Shown here: positions 1 through 8,686 of the stretch, piece after piece
Numbering within the stretch: position 1 is the first letter of the stretch
Layout: every line of letters starts with the position of its first letter
Source of the DNA: Planctomycetota bacterium
GTDB lineage: Bacteria; Planctomycetota; UBA1135; GCA-002686595
Assembly (NCBI GenBank): GCA_022446815.1
Contig: JAKVCD010000013.1
Coordinates: 1 to 64,000 of the forward strand
Length of the DNA stretch: 64,000 nt
Direction: 5' to 3'
Position numbers and translations under genes: made by a program
The notes under the pieces: model-generated
Databases searched by the model: none
What the model was told of the DNA's origin: nothing
Seen by the model: the letters and a program-made list of their open reading frames with translations, nothing else

Positions 1-1
1 C

Positions 2-1030
2 CTCGGGGAGGACGCGCTGCTCTTCGGGAACGGGACAGCGTGGTTCCGGGACGGGACGGCGGCCTCGGGCGTTCGCGACGAGCGCTGGACCGCAGGCTGC
101 GTCTTCTTCGACGCGGACTCCGACGGCGACCTCGACCTCTATGTCACGGCCTACCTCGACGTCGACCTTGAGAGTCCCACCTGGTGCGGCGATCGAAAGG
201 AGGGCTGGCGCTCCTACTGCCATCCGGATCACTATGCGGGGCTCCCGGATCGCTTCTGGCGGAACGAAGGCGACGGGACCTTCGTGGACGCGACCGCTGA
301 GGCGGGCTTCGACGACATAGCTGGCAAGGGCCTCGGCGCGATCCCGGCGGATCTCGATGGCGACGGCGACCTCGACCTCTACGTCGCGAACGACAGCACC
401 GAGAACAGGCTGTGGGTGAACAAAGGTGACGGCCGCTTCTCGGACGGGACGCTCCTCTCTGGCACCGGCGTCAATGGGCGCGGGCTCACGGAGGCAGGGA
501 TGGGGCTCGCCTCGGGAGACTTTGACCTAGACGGCGACCTCGACCTCTACGTCACAAACTTCGACGACGAGTCGAACACCCTCTACCGCAACGAGGGCGG
601 GATGATCTTCACCGACGTCACGGCGCGCTGGGGTCTCGACGCCCCGACACGGATGCCGGTGGGCTTTGGGACGTTGGCCTTCGACGCCGACTCTGACGGC
701 GACCTCGACCTCGCTGTCACGAACGGCCACATCATCGACAACATCGAGCTCTACCACGATGGCAAGTCCCACGCACAGCTCGGGCTACTCTTGGAGAACA
801 CCGGCGGCGCCTTTCAGTCGGTCTCCGCGGGCGACTTCGGCAAGACCCCGCGCGTCGGTCGCTGCCTCTTAGCGGGAGACATCGATTCGGACGGTGACCT
901 CGACCTCATCGAGACGGCCTGCGGCGGCGCGGCGAAGATCTACCGCAACGACTCTGCCGGAGTAGGGATGGCGGCGCCCATCGTCGGGATCCAGCCCTCT
1001 TACTTGGGCTCGATGTCCGCCCGAGAGTGA
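2..1030 (+). CDS. FG-GAP/VCBS repeat (CRTAC1-like) protein, 5'-truncated by window edge
   Basis: The reading frame is open from base 2, so the gene begins upstream and only its C-terminal ~342 codons are seen. It carries at least five acidic repeats of the type DxDxDGDLDLYV (for example DADSDGDLDLYV, DLDGDGDLDLYV, DFDLDGDLDLYV, DIDSDGDLDLIE). These are calcium-binding FG-GAP/VCBS blades, which typically build an extracellular beta-propeller. The motif VTNGH followed by a short tail is typical of CRTAC1-like proteins of planctomycetes. No ASPIC/UnbV C-terminal domain follows, because the gene stops soon after the last repeat. Its last 31 bases overlap the 3' end of the convergent TPR-redoxin gene. 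The substrate or partner is unknown. Confidence 0.85.
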   Translation, partial: LGEDALLFGNGTAWFRDGTAASGVRDERWTAGCVFFDADSDGDLDLYVTAYLDVDLESPTWCGDRKEGWRSYCHPDHYAGLPDRFWRNEGDGTFVDATAEAGFDDIAGKGLGAIPADLDGDGDLDLYVANDSTENRLWVNKGDGRFSDGTLLSGTGVNGRGLTEAGMGLASGDFDLDGDLDLYVTNFDDESNTLYRNEGGMIFTDVTARWGLDAPTRMPVGFGTLAFDADSDGDLDLAVTNGHIIDNIELYHDGKSHAQLGLLLENTGGAFQSVSAGDFGKTPRVGRCLLAGDIDSDGDLDLIETACGGAAKIYRNDSAGVGMAAPIVGIQPSYLGSMSARE

Positions 1031-3363
1031 TAAGGGGTGGGCTCGGGGAGGCCTAGGAGGCGTACGGACTCTTCCAGGAGGAACTCCCAGTCCATGAAGG
1101 GCTCGAAGGAGATGTCTAGCCAGCGGACACGGCCGGCGCCGTCGATGAGGTAGGTGCCGTGCAGCGGGACGTCCTCGAAGTCGTCGTAGGCGCGCCAGCT
1201 CTTGAAGAGCTCGAGCTCGGGGTCCGCTGCGAGGGGGAAGGGGTAGGGCTCCTCGCCGTCCTCGCCGACGCCAGCGGCGAGGACCTCCGGGGTGTCGGTG
1301 CCGATGGCGACCATGTCGATGCCGCGGTCTGCGAACTCGTCGTAGGCGGGGGTGAAGGCCGCTAGCTGCTCGACGCAGTGCACGCAGCCGAAGCCCAAGA
1401 AGAGGATCACGATCACGGGGCGTCCGCGGTAATCGGAGAGGGCCAGTTCGCCGCCGAGTCCGTCAGGGTGCTTCCATTCTGGCGCCGCGATGGGTGTCCA
1501 GCGCACGGGGCCGAGGGAGTCGAGCTCTGGCCTGGCCTCAGCGGGGATGTCTTCGGCGCGCTGCACCTCGGGGCGCCAGTCCTCGGACAGGCCACGCTCT
1601 GCCGCTAGGGGCGCGAGGCGCGCGAGCGCGGGGAGGGAGAGGTCGGCGCGGGAGGTCCAGGGGCGGAGCTCGTCGAAGAGCTCGAGCGCTTCCTCGGTCT
1701 TGCGCGAGAGGTAGAGGATGTGGGGGAGGGTCGCGTTGGGGTAGATACGGCCCTCCTTATCTTTGGCCGCCTCGCGGGCCACCTCCTCAGCCTTCTCGCC
1801 CTCGCCGGCGCCGATGTAAAGGAGCGCTAGGTGCGCCTTCTCGAAGCCGCGCTCCTTCAGGAGCTCGAGGTTCTCGTCCACCTCTTCGTGGGTGAGGACC
1901 TTGCGCAGGGCGTCCAAGGACTCGAGCTGGTCGTGGATGTCGTCGAGGGTGGGCTGGTACTCATCGAGCACATCGCTCATAGCCTCGTGGATCTTTTTGC
2001 GGTCGCCGCCCTCTTCACGGACGCCGTCTTCGGCCTCCTCCATCTCCGTGACGCGGTCGGACTTTGCCTCTGCGAGGGCCTCTTCGAGGGCGAGGCGCTC
2101 GATCTCGAAGGACTCCCAGTTCCCGAGGTAGGCGTGGGACTTGGCGAGGCGGTGCGCCCGATCGGCGCGGTCCTTGGGCTCGTCGGAGACGTCGAGGTAG
2201 TGCGTGTCAGTGAGCTCGACGAGCGCCTGCCACTGCTCATAGAGCGAGAGCGTCTCAAGCAGGCGGCGGCGGCCGTAGTTGGCGCTGCCGCGGTCTAGGG
2301 TGTTGTAGTCGGGGTGACGCGGCAGCTCGATCATGTTCTTCGCTAAGGAGACGGACTCCTCGACGCGGGCGTGGTGGCGCAGGCTGCGTGTGAGCCACTC
2401 GTTGTTGTGGGCGAAGTTGTGGATCTGATCGGGGAGCACCCAGTCACGCATCATGTGCGCGTGGTCGACGCGGGCGGAGGCCTCCTGCTGCCAGGCGGCG
2501 TCGGAATGGCGGCCCAGGCGGCTGAAGATGTGCCCGCTCATGTGCCACATGTGCGCGACAGTGGGCATGGAGGGCCCGATCGCGATGGCTGAGTCGACGA
2601 CGCGCTTCGCGTTCTCGTCCTGATCCCAGAGGTGGATACGGTAGTGGTGGGCAGGGTGGTCCGGCTTCTCTGTTAAGACCTGCTGGAGGATGGCCTCGTT
2701 CGCTTGGCGGCCGCTGATCTTCACGCCGAGTCCGTCATTGAGCCACAGGCGATTCACGGAGAAGGCCTTGGCCTCGAGGTCGTCGGGGAACTCCCAGATG
2801 ATGTCGGAGTAGGCCTTGATGAGGTCTTTGGCGCGGTCCTTCCTGCGCTTCTTGCGCGCCTCCGTCTCCTCCTTCTCCTCCTTCTCATCAAGCTCTTGGA
2901 AGCGCTTCGGCGTCTCCTCGCCCTCGACCTCGTAGAAGGCGGCGAGGGAGTCGATGTACATGCGCTCGCGCTCGGTGACGCTGTCGCGCTCGAGCCATGC
3001 GCGGCGGGCGAAGTCGGCGGCGCGGTCTTGGTTGTCGACGTTGGCCATGGCCATTCCCCAGAGGGCCATGGTGCAGGTCTCATCCAAGGAGCGGATGTGT
3101 CGGAAGGTGCGCTCGGCCTCGAAGTACCAGAAGCCATGCAGGAAGGAGACGCCCTGGTTGAAGAAGGCCTGGACCTCTGGGCTCTCCGCCGTGACGGGGA
3201 AGGAGACGTTCGCTTGGGTCTCTAGGAGGTAGGCGGCTTGCCTAGGTCCTTCGTTGAATGACTGACCGTGGACAGAGTGACCTTCGAGGACTTCGTCGAT
3301 CTCTTCGGTCTCCGCCGGCTCCTGGGCGAGGGGCAGGAAGAGGAGGAGGGGGAGTAGCTGCAT
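1000..3363 (-). CDS. TPR protein with C-terminal thioredoxin-like (AhpC/TSA, redoxin) domain
   Basis: This 787-residue protein starts with a hydrophobic leader (MQLLPLLLFLPLAQEP) that looks like a signal peptide, so it is probably exported. Residues ~50-600 are alpha-helical and fit degenerate tetratricopeptide repeats, with charged Glu/Lys-rich stretches near 165 and 430-470. From ~630 there is a redoxin fold: a beta strand (RPVIVILFLGFG) leads into CVHC near residue 660, then a TDTPE loop, and later HGTYLIDGAGRV, the usual C-terminal half of a TlpA/peroxiredoxin-like domain. CVHC is a CxxC pair and could act as a disulfide reductase or peroxidase; this is inferred from the family. The 3' end overlaps the convergent FG-GAP gene by 31 bases. 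Confidence 0.75.
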   Translation of the reverse strand: MQLLPLLLFLPLAQEPAETEEIDEVLEGHSVHGQSFNEGPRQAAYLLETQANVSFPVTAESPEVQAFFNQGVSFLHGFWYFEAERTFRHIRSLDETCTMALWGMAMANVDNQDRAADFARRAWLERDSVTERERMYIDSLAAFYEVEGEETPKRFQELDEKEEKEETEARKKRRKDRAKDLIKAYSDIIWEFPDDLEAKAFSVNRLWLNDGLGVKISGRQANEAILQQVLTEKPDHPAHHYRIHLWDQDENAKRVVDSAIAIGPSMPTVAHMWHMSGHIFSRLGRHSDAAWQQEASARVDHAHMMRDWVLPDQIHNFAHNNEWLTRSLRHHARVEESVSLAKNMIELPRHPDYNTLDRGSANYGRRRLLETLSLYEQWQALVELTDTHYLDVSDEPKDRADRAHRLAKSHAYLGNWESFEIERLALEEALAEAKSDRVTEMEEAEDGVREEGGDRKKIHEAMSDVLDEYQPTLDDIHDQLESLDALRKVLTHEEVDENLELLKERGFEKAHLALLYIGAGEGEKAEEVAREAAKDKEGRIYPNATLPHILYLSRKTEEALELFDELRPWTSRADLSLPALARLAPLAAERGLSEDWRPEVQRAEDIPAEARPELDSLGPVRWTPIAAPEWKHPDGLGGELALSDYRGRPVIVILFLGFGCVHCVEQLAAFTPAYDEFADRGIDMVAIGTDTPEVLAAGVGEDGEEPYPFPLAADPELELFKSWRAYDDFEDVPLHGTYLIDGAGRVRWLDISFEPFMDWEFLLEESVRLLGLPEPTPYHSRADIEPK

Positions 3364-3386
3364 AGCTCAGATGATAAGGCCATGTC

Positions 3387-5684
3387 TCATGGACCTCGGC
3401 GCTGCCCTACAAGAGTTTGACACTTTGGCATCCATAAGAGCGGTCCGTGCGCTGCGGTGCTGTGCCAGGAGAGTCCGCGCCTGTCGAGCTCTGGGCCGAT
3501 AGCAGGGGGTGCGCCCGCGCTCACCCATATCTCTTCGGGCGAGAGGGCTTCAAGGAGGTGTACTAGCCATGGCGAGTCAGAGCCATGGTGGGGGGCGAGG
3601 AGGAGGTCTGTCGGGCCTGCGAGGTCGCCATGGTGAAGCATGAGGTCGAGGCCGTCCCCTTCTGCATCACCGGAGAGGACTACGCGCTTGGACTGATACT
3701 CGATGACGAGGGTGCGTGAACCTTCATTGCCAGGCTTGCTCAAGCCACGGTGCAGCTCGAGATGAAGCGGACCGTCCTCTAAGGAGAGCGCTCCGGCCTC
3801 TAGATCTAGGTGAGCGGACTGGACCTCATGGCCACGCGTGACGGCTCCGAGCCAGAGCTCGGGCGGAAAGCGTGAGGCGAGGCGAGGCAACGCGCGAGCA
3901 TGGTCGGAGTCTGCATGGGAGCAGGCGATCGCTGTGGGCGGGTTGCCCCAGCTGCGCAGGAGAGGGAAGAGCGCTGCGGTCGCGAGCTGTGAGCGATCGC
4001 GACTTCCGGCGTCAAAGATCCAGGCGCGAGATCCTGGAGCACGGAACACGACGCAGGTGCCGTGCCCAACATCCAAGGCGTGGATCTCAAGCGTCGAGGC
4101 TGTTGTGTCGCGAGGGATGAGGAGCGCGAGCCAAGCAGCGCCAGCACAGAGAGAGAGGAGACGCCACCTCGCTCTTGTGCGAATCAAGAAGAGCGTCGAC
4201 GCACAGGCTGTGAACACCATCCAGAGGGGGCGCAGAGGGAGTTGGACGGGCGTCGCAGGGAGACTGTCGAAAGAGAAGAGGAGCGAGATCAGCGCATGGG
4301 TGAGCCATGTGCAGAGCTCTCGGAGGGGGTCGAAGCCGACGACGACAGTCAGGGCAAGATCCAGCCAGCCGAAGAGGAGCAGCGGGGTGATGAAGAGGGC
4401 GGCGAGCGGGGTCGCTAGGACCCCAGCCGGTGCGAGCTCGCCGAAGTGATGCCAGACGATGGGCGCGGTGGAGAGGACTGCGACGACGCTAGCAGCCAAG
4501 GCGGTGATCGCGGCGTCACGTAAGCGGCGGAGGATCGCGAAGGGTAAGGCAGAGAGGGGGTGGAGGTCTAAGGAGCTCGCTAGGTGGGACGCGTTTTGGC
4601 TTCGACCTCGCAGCAGGCGAGCGAGGGTGCCCGAGGTCTGGATCAGACCTAGCGCAGCAGCGTACGAGAGCTGGATGGAGACAGACTGCCAGGCTTTGGG
4701 GTCTACGAGCAGCTCTAAGAGGAGGGCCAGCGCCCACGCCGAGAGGGAGTCTGGTCGCCTGCCGTGCTCTTTGAGGCTGGGCTGAAGCGGGATGAGCGGG
4801 GCGAGGCTCGCCAGCGCCCACGCGCAGGCCGCGCGCATCACGGGCGCGCCGGATCCGGAGAGGGGGACGAGGGTCAGAACGAGGGCTGCGCGTATGAGCT
4901 CTGGCGAGATGAGACGACCTCCACGGAGGCCAGGGAGGGCGAGCGAGAGGAGCCGGGCAAAGAGCTTGGCGAGGGGCGCGCAGAGGAACGCGGCGAGGAT
5001 CGAGACGTGGAAGCCGGAGATCGCGAGCAGATGGCGCGTGCCCGTGCGCGTGAAGAGGTCTGCGACGTCGGGGTCCAGCTCTGCGCGGTGGCCGAAGAGG
5101 AGGGCAGAGAGGAGGGCGCGAGTCGTTGGGTCAGGGTGGCTCTGCAAGCCCTCGAGCCCAGCATCGCGCACCTCCTGGATCGGCTGGCTCAGTCGCGTCG
5201 TGAGAGCAGGTGGGCGAAGTCTGAGCAGACGATCTGTGGAGGCGATGAGGGTGGGAGAAGGGAGCCCCGCAGCCGGGGGCACCGGGCCTTCGACCGGGCG
5301 ACTCCAGCGATGGGGGCCCAAGACACGCACCTCTTCACCCTCCATAAGTGAGCCGCTAGGGGCAGAGAGTCGCAGGCCGCTGGGCCTCAAGAGTCCGCGT
5401 GTCTCGTCGTCGTATGAGCTCTGTGGGAGCCAGCGACCTTGGAGGTCGTGCGTCGTGCTTGTGAGCTTCGTAGCTCGCGCCGCTGTGAGTGTGAGCAGCG
5501 AGAGAGCGAGGAGCAGCGCTGCGAGTCGAGCGGAGCGGGTGAGGGCGAGGATTGTTCCCACCAGGAGACTCAGTGAGAGCGGGAGCCATGGGACGGGTAG
5601 GGGAGCGAGGAAGGAGCCAGAGAGCACGGCGCCGAGCAGGGGCAGGATGGGGCGCGAGGTCTGGGTGGGCGAGGCGGCGGTCAC
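3387..5684 (-). CDS. comEC: ComEC/Rec2-type DNA uptake channel protein
   Basis: The 765-residue protein has the three-part ComEC layout. The N-terminus has several membrane helices and a soluble OB-like segment (~70-150). The Competence domain contains RHLLAISGFHVSILAAF near residue 218, the family hallmark, followed by many hydrophobic helices. The C-terminal metallo-beta-lactamase-like domain starts with ALDVGHGTCVVF (~538), with SHADSDHARAL near 593 as the metal-binding HxDxDH-type motif, then VVLSGDAEGDG and LLLAPHHGSDSPW. In known systems ComEC forms the inner-membrane channel for single-stranded DNA during natural transformation. The start is GTG at 5684 and no clear ribosome binding site is seen. 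No other competence gene is in the window, so transformability is only inferred. Confidence 0.9.
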   Translation of the reverse strand: MTAASPTQTSRPILPLLGAVLSGSFLAPLPVPWLPLSLSLLVGTILALTRSARLAALLLALSLLTLTAARATKLTSTTHDLQGRWLPQSSYDDETRGLLRPSGLRLSAPSGSLMEGEEVRVLGPHRWSRPVEGPVPPAAGLPSPTLIASTDRLLRLRPPALTTRLSQPIQEVRDAGLEGLQSHPDPTTRALLSALLFGHRAELDPDVADLFTRTGTRHLLAISGFHVSILAAFLCAPLAKLFARLLSLALPGLRGGRLISPELIRAALVLTLVPLSGSGAPVMRAACAWALASLAPLIPLQPSLKEHGRRPDSLSAWALALLLELLVDPKAWQSVSIQLSYAAALGLIQTSGTLARLLRGRSQNASHLASSLDLHPLSALPFAILRRLRDAAITALAASVVAVLSTAPIVWHHFGELAPAGVLATPLAALFITPLLLFGWLDLALTVVVGFDPLRELCTWLTHALISLLFSFDSLPATPVQLPLRPLWMVFTACASTLFLIRTRARWRLLSLCAGAAWLALLIPRDTTASTLEIHALDVGHGTCVVFRAPGSRAWIFDAGSRDRSQLATAALFPLLRSWGNPPTAIACSHADSDHARALPRLASRFPPELWLGAVTRGHEVQSAHLDLEAGALSLEDGPLHLELHRGLSKPGNEGSRTLVIEYQSKRVVLSGDAEGDGLDLMLHHGDLAGPTDLLLAPHHGSDSPWLVHLLEALSPEEIWVSAGAPPAIGPELDRRGLSWHSTAAHGPLLWMPKCQTLVGQRRGP

Positions 5685-5755
5685 TTGAGAGGGACCCCAT
5701 GGAGCTCTTCAGGTCGCAGAGCGTCTGTCTAGGGCAGAGTCGCTAGACTGTGGGC

Positions 5756-6235
5756 ATGCCTCACGCCCTCTTTCCCGGGAGCTTTGATCCCTTCACAAAC
5801 GGACACCTCGACCTCGCGACTCGAGGTGCGGCCCTCTTGGGGATGGTGACGGTGGCGTTCGGTCGCCACGCGACCCGGGACCCGATGTTCTCTCTAGAGG
5901 AGCGCTTGGAGCTCGCCGCCGAGGCTTGCCGAGGCATCGCTGGCGTCGAGGTCACAGCCTTCGACGGACTCCTCGTCGACGCCGCCAAAGAGCTCGGAGC
6001 CAGCTGCGTCCTGCGCGGCGTCCGCTCGGCTGGCGACTTCGACTACGAGGCCCAGATGGCGCGCACCAACGCCGATCTCTCGCCCGGCTTCGAGACCGTC
6101 TTCCTCGCTCCCTCCAAGGACACCGCCCACCTCTCCGCCACCCTCGTACGCCAGATCGCCTCCATGGGGGGCGACACCTCGGGCTTCGTCCCGGACTGCG
6201 TCCAACGCGCCCTGAAGGAGCGCTTCCCCAACTAG
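5756..6235 (+). CDS. coaD: Phosphopantetheine adenylyltransferase
   Basis: The ~159-residue protein matches the usual CoaD length. It opens with ALFPGSFDPFTNGHLDL, the nucleotidyltransferase signature whose T/HxGH element binds ATP, and ends with the second family motif around LSATLVRQIASMGGDTSGFVP. It transfers AMP from ATP to 4'-phosphopantetheine, the fourth step of coenzyme A synthesis, in the cytoplasm. Two starts are possible, GTG at 5750 and ATG at 5756. I prefer ATG because it gives the normal short leader. It is divergent from comEC and is followed after 3 bases by ridA, so the two are probably cotranscribed. Confidence 0.95.
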   Translation: MPHALFPGSFDPFTNGHLDLATRGAALLGMVTVAFGRHATRDPMFSLEERLELAAEACRGIAGVEVTAFDGLLVDAAKELGASCVLRGVRSAGDFDYEAQMARTNADLSPGFETVFLAPSKDTAHLSATLVRQIASMGGDTSGFVPDCVQRALKERFPN

Positions 6236-6238
6236 ACC

Positions 6239-6625
6239 ATGAGCGACCGCACCATCGTCTCCACTGACGGAGCACCCGCAGCTATCGGCCCCTACAGCCA
6301 AGGCGTCAAAGGCGCCGGACTCGTCCACTGCTCTGGGCAGATCGCCATGGACCCCGCCACCGGCGAGGTCGTCGGAGACGACGCCGCGACCCAGGCGGAG
6401 GGCGCGCTCAAGAACCTCCAGGCCGTCCTCGAGGCTGCAGGCAGCTCCCTCGACAAGGTCCTCAAGTGCAACGTCTACATCATCGACATGGGCGAGTTCG
6501 CCGCCATCAACGAGGTCTACGGGCGCTTCTTCACCGGCGATTCTCCGCCGGCCCGCGCCTGCGTCGAGGTCTCAGGCCTCCCGAAGGGCGCGCTCTTCGA
6601 GATCGACTGTGTCGCGCTCGCCTAA
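6239..6625 (+). CDS. ridA: RidA family reactive imine/enamine deaminase
   Basis: The 128-residue protein matches the RidA (YjgF/YER057c/UK114) family along its whole length: AIGPYSQGVKGAGLVHCSGQ near the start, then CNVYIIDMGEFAAINEVY, and PARACVEVSGLPKGALFEID near the end. The Arg in PARACVEV is the active-site arginine of the family. RidA hydrolyses reactive 2-aminoacrylate and related imines produced by PLP enzymes, which protects cytoplasmic enzymes. It starts 3 bases after coaD and likely shares its transcript. Confidence 0.94.
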   Translation: MSDRTIVSTDGAPAAIGPYSQGVKGAGLVHCSGQIAMDPATGEVVGDDAATQAEGALKNLQAVLEAAGSSLDKVLKCNVYIIDMGEFAAINEVYGRFFTGDSPPARACVEVSGLPKGALFEIDCVALA

Positions 6626-6649
6626 CTCTCTACAACCCCTGATCACATC

Positions 6650-8023
6650 ATGAAGAACCCCAACAAGCTCTCTCGCCGCACCTTCCTGACCGCCTCGGCG
6701 GCTGGCTCGGTCCTCACCATGGACGCGCGCTCTTATGGGCGCGTCTTTGGGGCAGCTGAGCGCCTGAACGTCGCTTACATCGGAGTGGGTGGTATCGCGG
6801 GTGGTCAGCACATCCCGCAGCTCCAGAAGCTCGGAGCAGGCTGCCCTGCTTACGCGGACGCGGACTCGAAGCGCTGGGGGCCGGCGGCTGATCGCTGGTC
6901 TGACGCCAAGGGCTATACGGACTATCGCGAGATGTTCGACAAGCACCACAAGGAGTTCGACGCTGTGATGGTCGGCACGCCTGACCACCAGCACTATCCT
7001 GCGACCGTCCTCGCGATGAGCATGGGCAAGCACGCCTACACACAGAAGCCGCTCACGCACACGCCTTGGGAGTCTCGGCAGCTCAGTATCGCGCAGGAGA
7101 AGACCAAGCTCGCCACCCAGATGGGGAACCAAGGCCACGCCACGGATGGCTTGCGCGGCACGATCGACTACATCCGCAGCGGCGCCATTGGTGACCTCGT
7201 CGAGGGCCACGTCTGGACAAACCGACCCATCTGGCGCCAGGGGATGCCGGTCCCTAAGGAGGCACAGAAGGTGCCCAGCAACCTCGACTGGGAGGCCTGG
7301 GTCGGTCCGGCAGAGATGCGCCCCTTCCACCACGACCCGGCCGACGGCTGGGGCGGCTTCTATCACCCGTTCAATTGGCGCGGCTTCTGGGACTTCGGCT
7401 GCGGCGCCTTGGGCGACATGGCCTGCCACAACCTCGACCCGATCTACTGGGCCTTGGAGCCGGGCTATCCGACCGAGATCGAGCTCATGGACGGAGAGGC
7501 CTTCGGAGACGCGCCGATGTACGTCAAGAACACCACCGTGCGCTTCCGCTTCCCCGCAAAGGGAGACCGTCCAGCCTTCGACCTCTACTGGCACGACGGC
7601 GGAAACAAGCCTGAGCGCCCGGAGGAGCTGCCGAAGGGGGAGAATCTGCCTGATCAGGGCGGTCTCTACATCGGGACCAAGGGCAAGCTCTACGCGGCCG
7701 GCGACTCGCGGAACTTCCCGCGGCTCTTGCCTGAGGCGAAGCACAAGGAGTACGGGCGCCCCGAGCAGCAGATCGAGCGCTCCGCCGAAGGCCACCACAA
7801 AGAGTGGTACCTCGCCTGCACTGGTGAGAAGCCCTACGACTTCCCCAAGTGCAACTTCTCCTACGCGGCGCCCTTCACTGAGATGGTGCTCTTGGGCTGC
7901 ATCGCCCAGCGCGTCGGTGGAAAGATGGAGTACGACTCGAAGACGATGACCTTCTCCGACCGCGATGACGCCACCGCGCTCATCACGAAGGAGTACCGCG
8001 AGGGCTGGGACTTCAGCCTCTAA
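6650..8023 (+). CDS. Tat-exported Gfo/Idh/MocA family oxidoreductase
   Basis: The 457-residue protein begins with a twin-arginine signal (SRRTFLTASAAGSVL), so it should be folded in the cytoplasm with its cofactor and exported by Tat. A Rossmann-type NAD(P) motif follows (IGVGGIAGG). Around residue 130 is YTQKPLTHT, corresponding to the EKP motif whose lysine takes part in catalysis in this family. The C-terminal half contains a beta-sheet dimer domain with motifs such as RGFWDFGCGALGDMACHNLD. Exported members are greatly expanded in planctomycetes and are generally thought to act on sugars or polyols; the substrate cannot be told from sequence. A strong hairpin lies 10 bases downstream. Confidence 0.9.
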   Translation: MKNPNKLSRRTFLTASAAGSVLTMDARSYGRVFGAAERLNVAYIGVGGIAGGQHIPQLQKLGAGCPAYADADSKRWGPAADRWSDAKGYTDYREMFDKHHKEFDAVMVGTPDHQHYPATVLAMSMGKHAYTQKPLTHTPWESRQLSIAQEKTKLATQMGNQGHATDGLRGTIDYIRSGAIGDLVEGHVWTNRPIWRQGMPVPKEAQKVPSNLDWEAWVGPAEMRPFHHDPADGWGGFYHPFNWRGFWDFGCGALGDMACHNLDPIYWALEPGYPTEIELMDGEAFGDAPMYVKNTTVRFRFPAKGDRPAFDLYWHDGGNKPERPEELPKGENLPDQGGLYIGTKGKLYAAGDSRNFPRLLPEAKHKEYGRPEQQIERSAEGHHKEWYLACTGEKPYDFPKCNFSYAAPFTEMVLLGCIAQRVGGKMEYDSKTMTFSDRDDATALITKEYREGWDFSL

Positions 8024-8033
8024 GACCTGAGGG

Positions 8034-8063
8034 GAGGGAGCGCGCGGTCCTGCTCGCTCCCTC
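8034..8063. terminator. Hairpin between convergent genes, probable bidirectional terminator
   Basis: A perfect 9-bp stem (GAGGGAGCG at 8034-8042 with CGCTCCCTC at 8055-8063) encloses a 12-base loop in the gap between the Gfo/Idh gene and the convergent peroxidase gene. A smaller hairpin (AGCCTT at 8072-8077 with AAGGCT at 8082-8087) follows. The position suggests transcription termination for both strands, although no long T-run is present. Confidence 0.6.
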
Positions 8064-8104
8064 TCTCAAACAGCCTTAACAAAGGCTATCTATCTCCGCA
8101 GGCG

Positions 8105-8686
8105 TCAGCGGTCGAGCTCAGCCTCAATTGCAGCGCGGAGCTCAGAGTCAGACGGCGAAGTGCGAGAGGAGTAGAAGCCGAGGGGAGTACCGTCGTGGCT
8201 GATGAGGTACTTGCCGAAGTTCCAGCCGGGGAGGTCGCCGGTCTTCGTACCGAGCAGCGAGTAGAGCTCTGACTGCCCCTCTCCTTCCTTGGTCTGGACC
8301 TTGGAGAAGATGGGGAAGCTTACGCCGTAGTTGTCCGTGCAGAAGGAGCGTATCTCGGCGGGTGTGCCGGGCTCTTGGCCGCCGAAGTCGTTGCAGGGGA
8401 AGGCAAGGACTGTGAAGCCCATGGGGCTCAGCTCATCATGTAAGGCCTGGAGGCCCTCGTACTGGGGCGTGAGGCCACACTTTGAGGCAACGTTCACGAC
8501 GAGAGAGACTTTGCCGGCGTAATCAGAGAGGGACACTGGCGTGCCCTCGAGCGTCTCGACTTCGAGGTTGTAGACCCCGGTCTCGCTCCATTTAGCCTCG
8601 AGCTCAGGAGTGATGGTCGCGTCTCTCGTGCATGAAGAGAGGACAAGGGCTGTGAGAACGATGGGGGTGAGCAGGCGATTTACCAT
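8105..8686 (-). CDS. Glutathione peroxidase-like lipoprotein
   Basis: The 193-residue protein starts with a lipoprotein signal (MVNRLLTPIVLTALVLSSC), so it is expected to be anchored in a membrane facing the periplasm. The rest is a full glutathione peroxidase fold: NVASKCGLTPQY carries the peroxidatic cysteine in place of selenocysteine, FPCNDFGGQEPG carries the conserved Gln, and PGWNFGKYLI carries the Trp and Asn of the catalytic tetrad. Bacterial cysteine versions usually take electrons from thioredoxin, not glutathione. Its ATG overlaps the TAA stop of the upstream epimerase gene (ATGGTAA), so the two are translationally coupled. Confidence 0.9.
   Translation of the reverse strand: MVNRLLTPIVLTALVLSSCTRDATITPELEAKWSETGVYNLEVETLEGTPVSLSDYAGKVSLVVNVASKCGLTPQYEGLQALHDELSPMGFTVLAFPCNDFGGQEPGTPAEIRSFCTDNYGVSFPIFSKVQTKEGEGQSELYSLLGTKTGDLPGWNFGKYLISHDGTPLGFYSSRTSPSDSELRAAIEAELDR

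Noticed and set aside
6572-7798. 408-codon open frame on the minus strand opposite ridA and the Gfo/Idh gene
   Set aside because: It is antisense to two well-recognised proteins, and its translation is Val/Arg/Leu-biased with no domain, as expected for a shadow frame in GC-rich DNA.
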